Positions 35,066 to 43,729 are shown, counted from the stretch's first letter. The stretch: DNA of 59,963 nt from Streptomyces solincola (GCF_002982015.1 NZ_PVLV01000003.1:1-59963); one strand, 5' to 3'. The notes: a model not told the origin generated them from the letters alone. Made by a program: numbers and translations.

Positions 35066-36084
35066 CATCCACGACCGACACGACCCGGCACCCGGATGTC
35101 TCGGAGATCTCCGATCTCACCGAGGGCCTGCTGCCGCCGTCCCGTACGGCCGCCGTCCGGACCCATGTGGACGCCTGCCCGCTCTGTTCCGATGTCCGCT
35201 CCTCGCTGGAGGAGATTCGCGGCCTGCTGGGCACCCTGCCGGGGCCGACCCGGATGCCCGCCGACGTCGCCGGCCGGATCGACGCGGCCTTGGCCGCTGA
35301 GGCACTGCTCGACGCGACCGCCCCCTCGACCGGCGATGTTGCACGTGAAACAACGCCGGCGGACGAGCCGTCGGGTGGGGAGCCGACCGCTGATGTCGCA
35401 ACCGCTGATGTTTCACGTGAAACATCAGCGGCCGCTCCGGCTTCCACCACCGCATCGGACGAGCGGCCTCGGTCCGGTGCCGCCGATCGTCCGGCCGGGC
35501 GCTCCGCCGCCCCGACCGCCCCCGGCGGCACTGCCGGGCCGGGGCGCGGTCAGCGCTCGACGCGCCGGCGGCGCGGGGCCGTGCTGGGCGCCGTGCTCGG
35601 GGTGGCCGCCGTCGGCATGAGCGTCTTCGTGCTACAGGCGATCCAGCCTGCCGATGCTCCGCCCACCGCCGCCCGTGCCGACCGCTCGGCGGCTTCCGCC
35701 CAGCAGGAGACGTTCGCCGGTGCGCCGGTGGGCAGCCAGGTCAAGGAGCTGCTGGGCCCGGCCGCGAAGAGCAGCCAGGAGAGCGCCCAGCAAGGCGAGG
35801 CGGAGAAGTCTCCTCGGTCCCCGCGCAGCGCCGACGCCCCCTCCACCTTCCGCACCGAGGGCGTCGCCGTCCCGCCGTGCGTCCAGGAGGGGACCGGTAG
35901 GAGCGAGACCGCGCTCGCCGCCCGGCAGGGCAGCTACCAGGGCTCGGCCGCCTATCTGGTGGTCATGCCGCACGCCCGGGACCCGAAGCTGGTGCAGGCG
36001 TATGTGATGGACGCCTCCTGCACCCAGCTGCCGGACGGCGACAAGGCGACTGTCCTGCTGACGCACGACTACCCGCGCCCCTGA
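35062..36084 (+). CDS. Anti-sigma factor, zinc-associated type, single-pass membrane protein
   Basis: 340 residues, starting inside the sigma gene stop (ATGA). The N-terminal ~80 residues contain HVDACPLC (His35, Cys39, Cys42), the HxxxCxxC of zinc-associated anti-sigma domains. A disordered linker of about 90 residues, which contains two parS sequences read as VARET and VSRETS, leads to a membrane helix (GAVLGAVLGVAAVGMSVFVL, about 173-195) and an extracytoplasmic domain of 140 residues with two cysteines that could form a disulfide. It should hold the ECF factor until an envelope or redox signal arrives. Family is clear, signal unknown. Confidence 0.85.
   Translation: MTSTTDTTRHPDVSEISDLTEGLLPPSRTAAVRTHVDACPLCSDVRSSLEEIRGLLGTLPGPTRMPADVAGRIDAALAAEALLDATAPSTGDVARETTPADEPSGGEPTADVATADVSRETSAAAPASTTASDERPRSGAADRPAGRSAAPTAPGGTAGPGRGQRSTRRRRGAVLGAVLGVAAVGMSVFVLQAIQPADAPPTAARADRSAASAQQETFAGAPVGSQVKELLGPAAKSSQESAQQGEAEKSPRSPRSADAPSTFRTEGVAVPPCVQEGTGRSETALAARQGSYQGSAAYLVVMPHARDPKLVQAYVMDASCTQLPDGDKATVLLTHDYPRP
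35337..35352. promoter_or_regulatory. parS variant (TGTTGCACGTGAAACA) inside the anti-sigma gene
   Basis: One mismatch to the consensus. Outer arms CGGCG (35331-35335) and CGCCG pair, giving an imperfect 28-bp dyad. Encodes DVARET in the disordered linker. Confidence 0.75.
35402..35431. promoter_or_regulatory. parS site (35409-35424) in a perfect 30-bp palindrome, inside coding DNA
   Basis: Perfect core with seven further symmetric base pairs each side (CCGCTGA/TCAGCGG). It encodes ADVSRETSAA in the anti-sigma linker and must form a hairpin in that mRNA. Confidence 0.95.
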
Positions 36085-36139
36085 GACCGCTCCTCGTCCC
36101 TGCTGCCCGCCGGCCGTCTCCGGGCCGCGTTCCCGACCC

Positions 36140-36166
36140 GGGAATGCATCGCCCGTAGTATCCGTT
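36140..36166 (+). promoter_or_regulatory. SigR-type promoter of trxBA
   Basis: GGGAAT (36140-36145), exactly 18 bp, then GTT (36164-36166): the full consensus for the thiol-stress factor SigR of Streptomyces, 70 bp before the trxB start. In S. coelicolor trxBA is a known SigR target. Confidence 0.85.
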
Positions 36167-36235
36167 GCGTGGGGTGAGAGTCCTTGGACCCGCCCGTAGG
36201 CAGTAGTGCAGTCTGCAGAGACGAGGAAGAAACCC

Positions 36236-37210
36236 GTGAGCGACGTCCGTAACGTGATCATCATCGGCTCCGGGCCCGCCGGCTACACGGCAGCGCTGTA
36301 CACGGCGCGCGCCTCGCTGAAGCCGCTGGTCTTCGAGGGTGCCGTCAGCGCCGGTGGCGCGCTGATGAACACGACCGACGTGGAGAACTTCCCGGGCTTC
36401 CGCGACGGCATCATGGGCCCCGACCTGATGGACAACATGCGGGCTCAGGCCGAGCGCTTCGGCGCCGAGCTGATCCCGGACGACGTGGTCTCGGTGGACC
36501 TCACGGGTGAGATCAAGACGGTCACCGACACGGTGGGCACCGTCCACCGCGCCAAGGCCGTGATCATCACCACCGGTTCCCAGCACCGCAAGCTGGGTCT
36601 GCCCAACGAGGACGCTCTGTCGGGTCGGGGCGTGTCCTGGTGCGCCACCTGTGACGGCTTCTTCTTCAAGGACCAGGACATCGCCGTGGTCGGCGGCGGC
36701 GACACCGCCATGGAGGAGGCGACCTTCCTCTCCCGGTTCGCCAAGTCCGTCACCATCGTGCACCGCCGGGACACCCTGCGGGCGTCCAAGGCGATGCAGG
36801 AGCGGGCCTTCGCCGACCCGAAGATCCGGTTCGCCTGGGACAGCGAGGTGGCCACGGTCCACGGCGAGCAGAAGCTCTCCGGGCTGACGCTGCGCGACAC
36901 CAAGACGAGCGAGACCAGTGAGCTGCCGGTCACCGGCCTGTTCATCGCCGTCGGCCACGACCCGCGCACCGAGCTGTTCAAGGGCCAGTTGGAGCTGGAC
37001 GACGAGGGCTACCTGAAGGTGGACGCCCCCTCGACCCGCACCAACCTGGCGGGAGTCTTCGCCGCCGGTGACGTGGTCGACCACACCTACCGGCAGGCCA
37101 TCACCGCCGCCGGCACCGGCTGCTCCGCGGCCCTGGACGCCGAGCGCTTCCTCGCGGCCCTCTCGGACAGCGAGCAGACCGCTGAGCCCGAGAAGACCGC
37201 GGCGATCTGA
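36236..37210 (+). CDS. trxB: Thioredoxin-disulfide reductase
   Basis: 324 residues from GTG 36236 (GAGGAAG upstream). FAD motif [15 protein letters not shown], redox centre WCATC (Cys136, Cys139), NADPH motif [17 protein letters not shown] and the C-terminal FAD motif [20 protein letters not shown] are all intact. Reduces thioredoxin with NADPH in the cytosol. It is preceded by a SigR promoter and followed 47 bp later by trxA, forming the trxBA operon. The ECF sigma/anti-sigma genes lie just upstream. Confidence 0.97.
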   Translation: MSDVRNVIIIGSGPAGYTAALYTARASLKPLVFEGAVSAGGALMNTTDVENFPGFRDGIMGPDLMDNMRAQAERFGAELIPDDVVSVDLTGEIKTVTDTVGTVHRAKAVIITTGSQHRKLGLPNEDALSGRGVSWCATCDGFFFKDQDIAVVGGGDTAMEEATFLSRFAKSVTIVHRRDTLRASKAMQERAFADPKIRFAWDSEVATVHGEQKLSGLTLRDTKTSETSELPVTGLFIAVGHDPRTELFKGQLELDDEGYLKVDAPSTRTNLAGVFAAGDVVDHTYRQAITAAGTGCSAALDAERFLAALSDSEQTAEPEKTAAI

Positions 37211-37257
37211 CCCATCCCATTCCCACTCACACACCCCGCGAAGTGAAGGAGGCCGCC

Positions 37258-37605
37258 GTGGCCGGCGACCTGAAGAACGTGACCGACGCGTCCTTCGAGG
37301 AGGACGTCCTCAAGAGTGACAAGCCCGTGCTCGTCGACTTCTGGGCCGCCTGGTGCGGACCGTGCCGCCAGATCGCCCCGTCGCTGGTGGCGATCGCCCA
37401 GGAGCACGGCGACCAGATCGAGGTCGTCAAGCTGAACATCGACGAGAACCCGGCCACGGCGGCGAAGTACGGGGTCATGTCGATCCCGACGCTCAACGTC
37501 TACCAGGGCGGCGAGGTCGCCAAGACCATCGTCGGCGCCAAGCCGAAGGCCGCGATCGTGCGCGACCTGGAGCCCTTCCTCGGTGACGCCACCGCGAAGG
37601 CCTGA
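37258..37605 (+). CDS. trxA: Thioredoxin
   Basis: 115 residues from GTG 37258, with AAGGAGG ideally placed; an earlier in-frame GTG overlaps that site. The active site WCGPC is at 32-36, in LVDFWAAWCGPCRQIAPSLV, and MSIPTLNVYQGGEV holds the cis-Pro loop. It is the electron carrier reduced by TrxB. Two parS sites and a hairpin follow. In mycobacteria the cell-wall regulator gene cwlM follows this gene; it is absent here. Confidence 0.97.
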   Translation: MAGDLKNVTDASFEEDVLKSDKPVLVDFWAAWCGPCRQIAPSLVAIAQEHGDQIEVVKLNIDENPATAAKYGVMSIPTLNVYQGGEVAKTIVGAKPKAAIVRDLEPFLGDATAKA

Positions 37606-37644
37606 GCCGGACGTCTCCTCATCCAGGGCCCCAGCATGGGACCA

Positions 37645-37660
37645 CGTTTCACGTGAAACA
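37645..37660. promoter_or_regulatory. parS site (CGTTTCACGTGAAACA)
   Basis: Intact 14-bp core with one change at the first outer base. Ten bp before the next parS start, between trxA and the convergent GNAT gene. Confidence 0.92.
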
Positions 37661-37669
37661 TCCGGCCGA

Positions 37670-37685
37670 TGTTTCACGTGAAACA
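37670..37685. promoter_or_regulatory. parS site, perfect
   Basis: TGTTTCACGTGAAACA, directly abutting the trxA/GNAT terminator stem. No extended symmetry. Confidence 0.95.
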
Positions 37686-37722
37686 TTGAACGGCCCATCC
37701 CTCCACGGGGTGGGCCGTTCAA
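37686..37722. terminator. Bidirectional terminator between trxA and the GNAT gene
   Basis: TTGAACGGCCCA (37686-37697) pairs with TGGGCCGTTCAA (37711-37722); 13-nt loop. Confidence 0.85.
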
Positions 37723-37736
37723 CATGGGCGGGGCGG

Positions 37737-38354
37737 CTACAGCGGCCGCAGGGCCGGCTCCTTCTTCACCCCGCCGAGGAGCCGATCCAGGGCCAGCTCC
37801 ACGTCCTCCTTCCAGGAGAGCGTGGAGCGCAGCTCCAGCCGAAGCCGCGGATACACGGGATGGGGCCGCACCGTCTTGAACCCCACCGAGAGCAGATGCT
37901 CGGCCGGCAGCAGACAGGCCGGCTCCTTCCACCGCGCATCGCCGAACGCCTCGATGGCCCGGAAGCCCCGGCGGAGCAGATCCTTGGCGACCGTCTGCAC
38001 CAGGACCCGGCCGAGCCCCTGCCCCTGATGGCCGGGGACGATCAGTGCGGTGATGAGCTGGACCGCGTCCGGCGAGACCGGGCTGGTCGGGAAGGCCGTG
38101 GCCCGGGGCACATATGCCGGGGGAGCGTAGAGCACGAAGCCGGCCGGGGCGTCGTCGACATAGACGACGCGTCCGCACGATCCCCAGTCCAGCAGGACGG
38201 CCGAGATCCAGGCTTCCTTCTCCTGATCCGCCGTGCCTCCTCTTACTGCGGCTTCTCCACTGACGGGATCAAGCTCCCAGAAGACACAGGTGCGGCAGCG
38301 CTGGGGGAGATCCGGGAGGTTGTCCAGCGTGAGCGGTACGAGCCGACGCCCCAT
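37737..38354 (-). CDS. GNAT-family N-acetyltransferase beside parB
   Basis: 205 residues. The acetyl-CoA loop is PGHQGQGLGRVLVQTVAKDL, with the adjacent beta strand VQLITALIV. The N terminus has CRTCVFWELDP, a Cys-x-x-Cys followed by a Trp-Glu seen in this actinobacterial subgroup. The C-terminal 40 residues (RLRLELRSTLSWKEDVELAL) form an extra helix. Position between trxA and parB matches SCO3888. Substrate unknown. It may be translated from the same message as the short frame upstream, which overlaps its start. Confidence 0.88.
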   Translation of the reverse strand: MGRRLVPLTLDNLPDLPQRCRTCVFWELDPVSGEAAVRGGTADQEKEAWISAVLLDWGSCGRVVYVDDAPAGFVLYAPPAYVPRATAFPTSPVSPDAVQLITALIVPGHQGQGLGRVLVQTVAKDLLRRGFRAIEAFGDARWKEPACLLPAEHLLSVGFKTVRPHPVYPRLRLELRSTLSWKEDVELALDRLLGGVKKEPALRPL

Positions 38355-38500
38355 GAGGGGTGATCCTCACTTCCTTCGTCAGCCGCGTCGAGTGCGGCTG
38401 CCAGCGTGCTCCGCTCCCGAAGCAGACTGCCGATGAACCCTCCGACGACACCCAGTCCCAGTGTCGCTGTCACCACTTGGCTGCGGCTCATCTCTCGCAT
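38243..38500 (-). CDS. Possible 85-residue membrane protein overlapping the GNAT start
   Basis: ATG 38500 has CGGAGGGAG about 10 bases upstream. The first 30 residues (MREMSRSQVVTATLGLGVVG then GFIGSLLRER) look like one membrane helix with a basic stop-transfer. The frame then overlaps the GNAT gene out of phase by 112 bp. GC at third positions is only moderate (about two thirds in the non-overlapping part), lower than real genes here, so this is uncertain. Confidence 0.35.
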   Translation of the reverse strand: MREMSRSQVVTATLGLGVVGGFIGSLLRERSTLAAALDAADEGSEDHPSWGVGSYRSRWTTSRISPSAAAPVSSGSLIPSVEKPQ

Positions 38501-38597
38501 GCCAGGGCTCTCCCTCCGCGGCGGATCAGGCCGGATGCGCATACCAGAACGCATCGTATCGATGGGGTGATGAGGCGCATACAGGAACAGGCCACCG

Positions 38598-38649
38598 GGG
38601 CGGGTCCGCGTCCCCCAGGGGCGTGCCCTGGGGACCTGGACCCGCCCCG
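38598..38649 (-). terminator. Long two-tier hairpin after parB
   Basis: Outer stem GGGGCGGGTCC (38598-38608) with GGACCCGCCCC (38639-38649), inner stem GTCCCC/GGGGAC plus AGGG/CCCT with a bulge. About 40 bp downstream of the parB stop. Confidence 0.85.
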
Positions 38650-38689
38650 GGTAAAAGGTCCCTACCGCCCGGTCGCCGGGGGCCGGCGA

Positions 38690-39766
38690 CTACGCCGGGG
38701 AGTCGGGCTCGGCCTCGCCGCGCGGGAGCACCGGGCCCTCCTCCGGCGCGAGCGTGGAGAGGATGCGCTCGAGGTCCTCCATGGAGGCGAACTCGACGAC
38801 GATCTTGCCCTTCTTCTGGCCCAGGTCGACCTTGACCCGGGTTTCGAAGCGGTCGGAGAGACGGGTGGCCAGCTCGGACAGGGCCGGAGACACCCGGGCG
38901 CCGGCCCGGGGGCCCTTGCTCTTGGGCGCGGCGGGCTCGGAGCCCATCAGCCGCACGATCTCCTCGACATTGCGCACCGTGAGCCCTTCCGCCACGATGC
39001 GGCGGGCCAGCTCTTCCTGGGCCTCGGGGTCTTCCACGGGCAGTATGGCCCGGGCATGACCGGCCAGGATGGTTCCGGCGGCGATCCGCTTCTGCACGGT
39101 GGGTGCCAACTTCAGCAGCCGCAGGGTGTTGGTGACCTGGGAGCGGCTGCGTCCGATGCGGTCGGCGAGCTGGTCGTGGGTGCAGTCGAAATCCTGGAGG
39201 AGCTGGTCGTACGCGGCGGCCTCTTCCAGCGGGTTGAGCTGGGCTCGGTGGAGGTTCTCCAGCAGGGCGTCCAGGAGGAGCTTCTCGTCCTCGGTGGCCC
39301 GGACGATCGCGGGGATGCGCTCCAATCCGGCCTGCTGGGACGCCCGCCAGCGGCGCTCGCCCATGATCAGCTCGTAGCGGTCGGCGCTCAGCTCTCGCAC
39401 CACCACGGGCTGGAGGAGGCCGACCTCCTGGATGGAGGTCACCAGCTCGGCCAGCGCGTCCTCGTCGAAGACCTTGCGCGGCTGGCGCGGGTTGGGAGTG
39501 ATGGCGTCCAGCGGCAGCTCGGCGAAGTAGGCGCCTTCGGGTGCCGTGTAGGCCGGCTCGGGCGCCGTCGGGGAGCCGTCCACCGGGGCGCTGCTCTGCG
39601 GGATCGAGGTCACCTTGGCGGCGGCCACTCCCCGCTCGGCGGTCAGGGTGGACCCCGTACCCGGGGCAGCGGAGTGCGCTCCCGTCGTGGGGGCGGACCG
39701 TTCCTGGGGTGCGGCGGGGATCAGCGCACCGAGTCCGCGTCCCAGACCCCTTCGTCGTTCGCTCAT
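38690..39766 (-). CDS. parB: Chromosome-partitioning protein ParB
   Basis: 358 residues from ATG 39766, which overlaps the parA stop (ATGA). It starts [17 protein letters not shown], the short motif that contacts ParA. The CTP-binding domain has [20 protein letters not shown] and [20 protein letters not shown] with [14 protein letters not shown]. The helix-turn-helix ([20 protein letters not shown] region, preceded by [14 protein letters not shown]) reads parS, and the C-terminal [20 protein letters not shown] forms the dimer. ParB loads at the parS sites listed here and spreads to organise the origins, which in Streptomyces supports sporulation septation. Confidence 0.97.
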   Translation of the reverse strand: MSERRRGLGRGLGALIPAAPQERSAPTTGAHSAAPGTGSTLTAERGVAAAKVTSIPQSSAPVDGSPTAPEPAYTAPEGAYFAELPLDAITPNPRQPRKVFDEDALAELVTSIQEVGLLQPVVVRELSADRYELIMGERRWRASQQAGLERIPAIVRATEDEKLLLDALLENLHRAQLNPLEEAAAYDQLLQDFDCTHDQLADRIGRSRSQVTNTLRLLKLAPTVQKRIAAGTILAGHARAILPVEDPEAQEELARRIVAEGLTVRNVEEIVRLMGSEPAAPKSKGPRAGARVSPALSELATRLSDRFETRVKVDLGQKKGKIVVEFASMEDLERILSTLAPEEGPVLPRGEAEPDSPA

Positions 39767-41004
39767 GTGGTCCCCTCCGACATGCTGTGCTGGTTGTTCT
39801 GGTTGCCCAGATGGGTGGCTTGCGCCTCGTAGCTGAGGCCGACGCCGCGCAGGGCGATCTCGCGGGCAGCTTCGAGGTAAGAGAGCGAACCGCTGGAGCC
39901 CGGGTCGTAGGTCAGGACGGTCTGGCCGTAACTGGGCGCCTCGGAGATGCGGACGGAGCGCGGGATGCTGGTGCGCAGGACCTCGTCGCCGAAGTGGCTG
40001 CGGACCTCCTCGGCCACCTGGGAGGCAAGCCGGGTGCGTCCGTCGTACATGGTGAGCAGGATGGTCGAGACGTGCAGCGACGGGTTGAGGTGGGCGCGGA
40101 CCAGTTCCACGTTGCGCAGCAACTGCCCCAGTCCTTCTAGCGCGTAGTACTCGCACTGGATCGGGATGAGCACCTCGGCGCCGGCCACCAGGGCGTTGAC
40201 GGTGAGCAGGCCCAGGGACGGCGGGCAGTCGATCAGGACGTAGTCCAGCGGCTGCTCGTACGCCTGGATCGCCCGCTGGAGACGGCTCTCCCGAGCCACC
40301 AGCGAGACGAGTTCGATTTCCGCGCCGGCCAGGTCGATGGTGGCCGGGGCGCAGAAGAGTCCTTCGACGTCCGGGACCGGCTGCACCACATCGGAGAGCG
40401 GCTTGCTGTCGACCAGGACGTCGTAGATCGACGGGACTTCCGCGTGGTGGTCGATGCCGAGGGCGGTGGAGGCGTTGCCCTGCGGGTCAAGGTCGATCAC
40501 CAGGACCCGGGCCCCATGCAGGGCCAGCGATGCGGCCAGGTTGACCGTGGTGGTGGTCTTGCCGACCCCACCCTTCTGGTTGGCGACCACGATGATGCGG
40601 GTCTGCTCCGGCCGGGGGAGACCCTGACCCGCGCGGCCCAGTGCCTCGACCGCCAGGTGGGCGGAGCGTCCCACGGGCGCGTCGTCCATCGGGGGCGGTG
40701 TTTCACGTGAAACATCCTCCCCCGCCGATTCGGTGCGGGGACCGGGGACCGGGTCGGTCATCGCGCCCGCGATGTTGGCGTCGGACCGCAAGGATTCACT
40801 CTCCTCGGCTTCAGGCTCGCAGTGGGGAGAGCCTGTCATGGTTTCGGGGTCGTGAACCAGCGAGGTCGGTCGTTCTGTGGACAACTCCACCTCTGTGGAC
40901 AACCGGGCCACCCGCGCGGGCGGCTTGCGGTCTCGCGGTGCGGCAGCCGCGCGACCGCGGCCGATGATTCCCTGCAGCAGTGGGCGACGTTTCACGTGAA
41001 ACAT
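39763..41004 (-). CDS. parA: Chromosome-partitioning ATPase ParA
   Basis: Up to 413 residues from ATG 41004. The ParA ATPase core begins near residue 134: [20 protein letters not shown] (deviant Walker A), [37 protein letters not shown] and [19 protein letters not shown]. The first 105 residues are disordered and unlike other ParA proteins; homologous sequence starts at about [20 protein letters not shown] (ATG 40689), so 40689 or the ATG at 40761 may be the true start. No candidate has a good ribosome site. The first ATG lies inside a parS (MFHVK), and a second parS lies in the N-terminal part. Drives ParB-origin movement. Confidence 0.92.
   Translation of the reverse strand: MFHVKRRPLLQGIIGRGRAAAAPRDRKPPARVARLSTEVELSTERPTSLVHDPETMTGSPHCEPEAEESESLRSDANIAGAMTDPVPGPRTESAGEDVSRETPPPMDDAPVGRSAHLAVEALGRAGQGLPRPEQTRIIVVANQKGGVGKTTTTVNLAASLALHGARVLVIDLDPQGNASTALGIDHHAEVPSIYDVLVDSKPLSDVVQPVPDVEGLFCAPATIDLAGAEIELVSLVARESRLQRAIQAYEQPLDYVLIDCPPSLGLLTVNALVAGAEVLIPIQCEYYALEGLGQLLRNVELVRAHLNPSLHVSTILLTMYDGRTRLASQVAEEVRSHFGDEVLRTSIPRSVRISEAPSYGQTVLTYDPGSSGSLSYLEAAREIALRGVGLSYEAQATHLGNQNNQHSMSEGTT
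40699..40714. promoter_or_regulatory. parS site, perfect, in the 5' part of parA
   Basis: TGTTTCACGTGAAACA just upstream of the conserved ParA start. If the long frame is used it encodes [10 protein letters not shown]; if ATG 40689 is used it lies in the parA leader, where ParB could autoregulate. Confidence 0.93.
40988..41003. promoter_or_regulatory. parS site (CGTTTCACGTGAAACA) at the first ATG of parA
   Basis: Intact 14-bp core. On the parA strand it reads ATGTTTCACGTGAAACG, so the most upstream possible start codon overlaps it. Confidence 0.92.
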
Positions 41005-41058
41005 TGAGGCACTCGCCGCGGGGGCCGGGAGTCACGACACTCCGGCATGCACACATAC

Positions 41059-41090
41059 GGGACGCCCACCGCCAGTGCGGCGGGCGTCCC
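41059..41090 (-). terminator. Hairpin after rsmG
   Basis: GGGACGCCC (41059-41067) with GGGCGTCCC (41082-41090), continued by CCGC/GCGG after one A-C mismatch; loop CAGT. It separates rsmG from parA. Confidence 0.8.
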
Positions 41091-41106
41091 GGTGACACCG
41101 ACCAGG

Positions 41107-41817
41107 TCAGCGGCGGCGGCGTGAGGTGCGGGCGGCCTTGGCGCGCTTGGCCGCGAAGCGGACGCCGCCGGGGCTCTCGCCCACCTCGACCCGGACCACC
41201 GTGGACAGGGGATCGACCAGGCCCTCGCCGACCTGGAGCACCGAGGTGTTCACGACGCCGAGCTTGCTGAGGGCGGCACGGGCGCCCTGGATCTCCTCCG
41301 CGGCGGTGTCGCCCTTGAGCGCCAGCATCTCGCCGTAGGGGCGCAGCAGCGGGACGCCCCAGCCGGCCAGCCGGTCCAGCGGCGCCACCGCGCGGGCGGT
41401 GACGACGTGCACGGGCGGGAGCTTGCCCATGACCTCCTCGGCCCGGCCGCGCATGACGGTCACATGGTCCAGGCCCAGCAGCTCGACGACCTCCTGGAGG
41501 AAGTTGGTGCGGCGCAGCAGCGGCTCCAGCAGGGTGATCTTCAGGTCGGGACGGACCAGGGCGAGGGGGATGCCGGGCAGCCCGGCACCGGAGCCGACGT
41601 CGCAGACGGTGACCCCTTCGGGCACCACCTCGGAGAGCACCGCGCAGTTCAGCAGGTGGCGCTCCCACAGCCGCGGCACCTCGCGCGGGCCGATCAGGCC
41701 GCGCCGGACGCCCGCGTCGGCGAGGAGCTCGGCGTACCGGACCGCCTCCGGGAAGAACTCGCCGAAGATCTTCCGCGCCTCCGGGGGCGCCTGGGGAAGC
41801 TGTTCTGCTTCCGTCAC
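41107..41817 (-). CDS. rsmG: 16S rRNA (guanine-N7) methyltransferase RsmG (GidB)
   Basis: 236 residues. SAM-binding motif VTVCDVGSGAGLPGIPLALV, followed by LLEPLLRRTNFLQEVVELLG and VVTARAVAPLDRLAGWGVPL, is typical of GidB. It makes m7G at the 530 loop of 16S rRNA; loss gives low-level streptomycin resistance and, in Streptomyces, altered antibiotic production. The C-terminal 20 residues are very basic. It lies between parA and jag, as in nearly all actinobacteria. Confidence 0.96.
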   Translation of the reverse strand: MTEAEQLPQAPPEARKIFGEFFPEAVRYAELLADAGVRRGLIGPREVPRLWERHLLNCAVLSEVVPEGVTVCDVGSGAGLPGIPLALVRPDLKITLLEPLLRRTNFLQEVVELLGLDHVTVMRGRAEEVMGKLPPVHVVTARAVAPLDRLAGWGVPLLRPYGEMLALKGDTAAEEIQGARAALSKLGVVNTSVLQVGEGLVDPLSTVVRVEVGESPGGVRFAAKRAKAARTSRRRR

Positions 41818-41884
41818 GGGAAACCGTCCTTCCGTACCGCTGTCGCTTTACCGAGGCTAAGGGAGATGGGCTGGCTGACGAACG

Positions 41885-41912
41885 CGGCCCCGCCTGCGAG
41901 CAGACGGGGCCG
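41885..41912 (-). terminator. Hairpin after jag
   Basis: CGGCCCCG (41885-41892) with CGGGGCCG (41905-41912). It lies between jag and rsmG. Confidence 0.6.
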
Positions 41913-41927
41913 GGTCGGTGCGGAGGG

Positions 41928-42437
41928 TCAGGCGGGGAGCACGACGACGAAGCGCTGCGGCTCCTCGCCCTCGGACTCGCTGCGGAGACCGGCAGCGGCC
42001 ACCGCGTCGTGGACGACCTTGCGCTCGAAGGGGGTCATCGGCTCCAGCCGGACCGGCTCGCCGCTGTTCTTGACGTCGTCGGCGGCCTGGGCGCCGAGCT
42101 CGGCCAGCTCGGTGCGCTTCTGGGCGCGGAAGCCGGCGATGTCCAGCATCAGCCGGCTGCGGTCGCCGGTCTCCCGGTGCACGGCCAGCCGGGTCAGCTC
42201 CTGGAGCGCCTCCAGCACCTCGCCGTCCCGACCCACCAGCTTCTGCAGGTCGCGGGCGTCCACGTCGCTGACGATGGAGACCGCGGCACGGTCCGCCTCG
42301 ACGTCCATGTCGATGTCACCGTCGAGATCGGCGATGTCAAGCAGGCCCTCCAGGTAGTCGGCCGCGATCTCACCCTCCTGCTCCAGGCGGGTCAGGGTGT
42401 CGCCACCCTCAGCGGTGGAGGTCGTGGCTTCCGTCAC
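41928..42437 (-). CDS. jag: Jag/KhpB-type KH-R3H RNA-binding protein
   Basis: 169 residues from GTG 42437 with AAGGAG seven bases upstream. The KH part includes SDVDARDLQKLVGRDGEVLE and ALQELTRLAVHRETGDRSRL; the R3H domain has RLEPMTPFERKVVHDAVAAA with the Arg-x-x-x-His-like pattern (ERKVVHD). The typical N-terminal Jag_N domain is replaced by a short acidic stretch, as in other actinobacteria. It binds small RNAs and mRNAs together with KhpA in other bacteria. Placed 41 bp after yidC. Confidence 0.93.
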   Translation of the reverse strand: MTEATTSTAEGGDTLTRLEQEGEIAADYLEGLLDIADLDGDIDMDVEADRAAVSIVSDVDARDLQKLVGRDGEVLEALQELTRLAVHRETGDRSRLMLDIAGFRAQKRTELAELGAQAADDVKNSGEPVRLEPMTPFERKVVHDAVAAAGLRSESEGEEPQRFVVVLPA

Positions 42438-42478
42438 GGATGGGCTCCTTAGGTACGTCGTGGTGCTGGTGGGCGGGC

Positions 42479-43726
42479 TTACTTCTTGGACGAGGGGTGC
42501 TTGGGCCGCTGCTGGCCCTTGCGCTGTCCGGACTTGGCCTGCTGACGGGCGCCGGCGGGCTTGGCGGCCTGCTTGGGCGTGGCGCCGGAGGGAGCGTCGG
42601 GCTTCTCCAGCGACACCGCCTCGTCGGCATCCTGGGAGCCGGTCGGCTGGGTCCCGGCCTGCTGGCGCTTGGCCTTGGTCTGCCGCTTGGGCTGCTGGCG
42701 GCGGGCGCCGGACAGCTCCGCCTCGGCGGTGGCGGGGTCGACCTTGGTGACCGTGCCGTCGGCCTGCGGCGAGAAGCCCGCCTTGGCCAGGCTGGAGATG
42801 AACTTGCGCTCGTTGTCGTTGCGGTCGGGGCCCTTGGCCACGATGGCGCGCAGGATGTTGCGCCGGCGACGGCCGCGGATCTCCCCGTGCGTGGACACGC
42901 TCTTCAGCAGCCGCTCCAGGTACTGGTCCTGCGCCTTGCTGCCCGGGGTCGGGTTCTGGTTGATCACGTACATCTGCTGACCCATGGTCCACACGTTGGT
43001 GGTCAGCCAGTAGACGAGGACGCCGACGGGGAAGTTGATGCCCATGACGGCGAAGATCACCGGGAAGATGTACATCAGCATCTTCTGCTGCTGCATGTAC
43101 GGGGTCTTCACCGTGAGGTCGACGTTCTTCTGCATCAGCTGGCGCTGCGTGTAGAACTGCGACAGCGACATCAGCACGATCATGATCGCGGTGACGACGC
43201 GGACGTCGACGATCGAGGCGTTGAGGCTGGCGACCTTCTCGGCGCTGTCGGTGAAGGTGGCGGCCAGCGGAGCGCCGAAGATGTGCGCCTGACGGGCGCT
43301 GGCGAGCAGCGGCTCGTCGATGACGCCGATGGTCTTGCCCGAGGCGATGCTGGAGAGCACGTGGTAGAGGGCGAAGAAGAACGGCGACTGCGCCAGGATG
43401 GGAAGGCACGAGGACAGCGGGTTGGTGCCCGCGTCCTTGTACAGCTTCATCATCTCTTCTTGCTGGCGCTGGCGGTCGTTCTTGTAGCGCTCCTGGATCG
43501 CCTTCATCTTCGGCTGGAGCACCTGCATGTTCCGCATCGACTTGATCTGCTTCACGAAGAGCGGGATCAGGCAGATACGGATCAGCACCACGAGGGACAC
43601 GATCGACAGACCCCAGGCCCAGCCCGTGTCGGGCCCGAAGATCGCGCCGTACAGACTGTGGAACTGGACGATGATCCACGAGACGGGTGTGGTGATGAAG
43701 CTGAACAGACTGGCAATCGTGTCCAC
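42479..43726 (-). CDS. yidC: Membrane protein insertase YidC
   Basis: 415 residues from GTG 43726. It has five conserved YidC helices, starting [60 protein letters not shown] and [20 protein letters not shown] follow. The cytosolic loop [20 protein letters not shown] is the coiled hairpin with the ribosome/SecYEG contacts. The hydrophilic Arg is in LIRICL. The last 100 residues are a basic Lys/Gln-rich tail. Inserts inner-membrane proteins alone or with Sec. Confidence 0.96.
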   Translation of the reverse strand: MDTIASLFSFITTPVSWIIVQFHSLYGAIFGPDTGWAWGLSIVSLVVLIRICLIPLFVKQIKSMRNMQVLQPKMKAIQERYKNDRQRQQEEMMKLYKDAGTNPLSSCLPILAQSPFFFALYHVLSSIASGKTIGVIDEPLLASARQAHIFGAPLAATFTDSAEKVASLNASIVDVRVVTAIMIVLMSLSQFYTQRQLMQKNVDLTVKTPYMQQQKMLMYIFPVIFAVMGINFPVGVLVYWLTTNVWTMGQQMYVINQNPTPGSKAQDQYLERLLKSVSTHGEIRGRRRRNILRAIVAKGPDRNDNERKFISSLAKAGFSPQADGTVTKVDPATAEAELSGARRQQPKRQTKAKRQQAGTQPTGSQDADEAVSLEKPDAPSGATPKQAAKPAGARQQAKSGQRKGQQRPKHPSSKK

Positions 43727-43729
43727 TAA

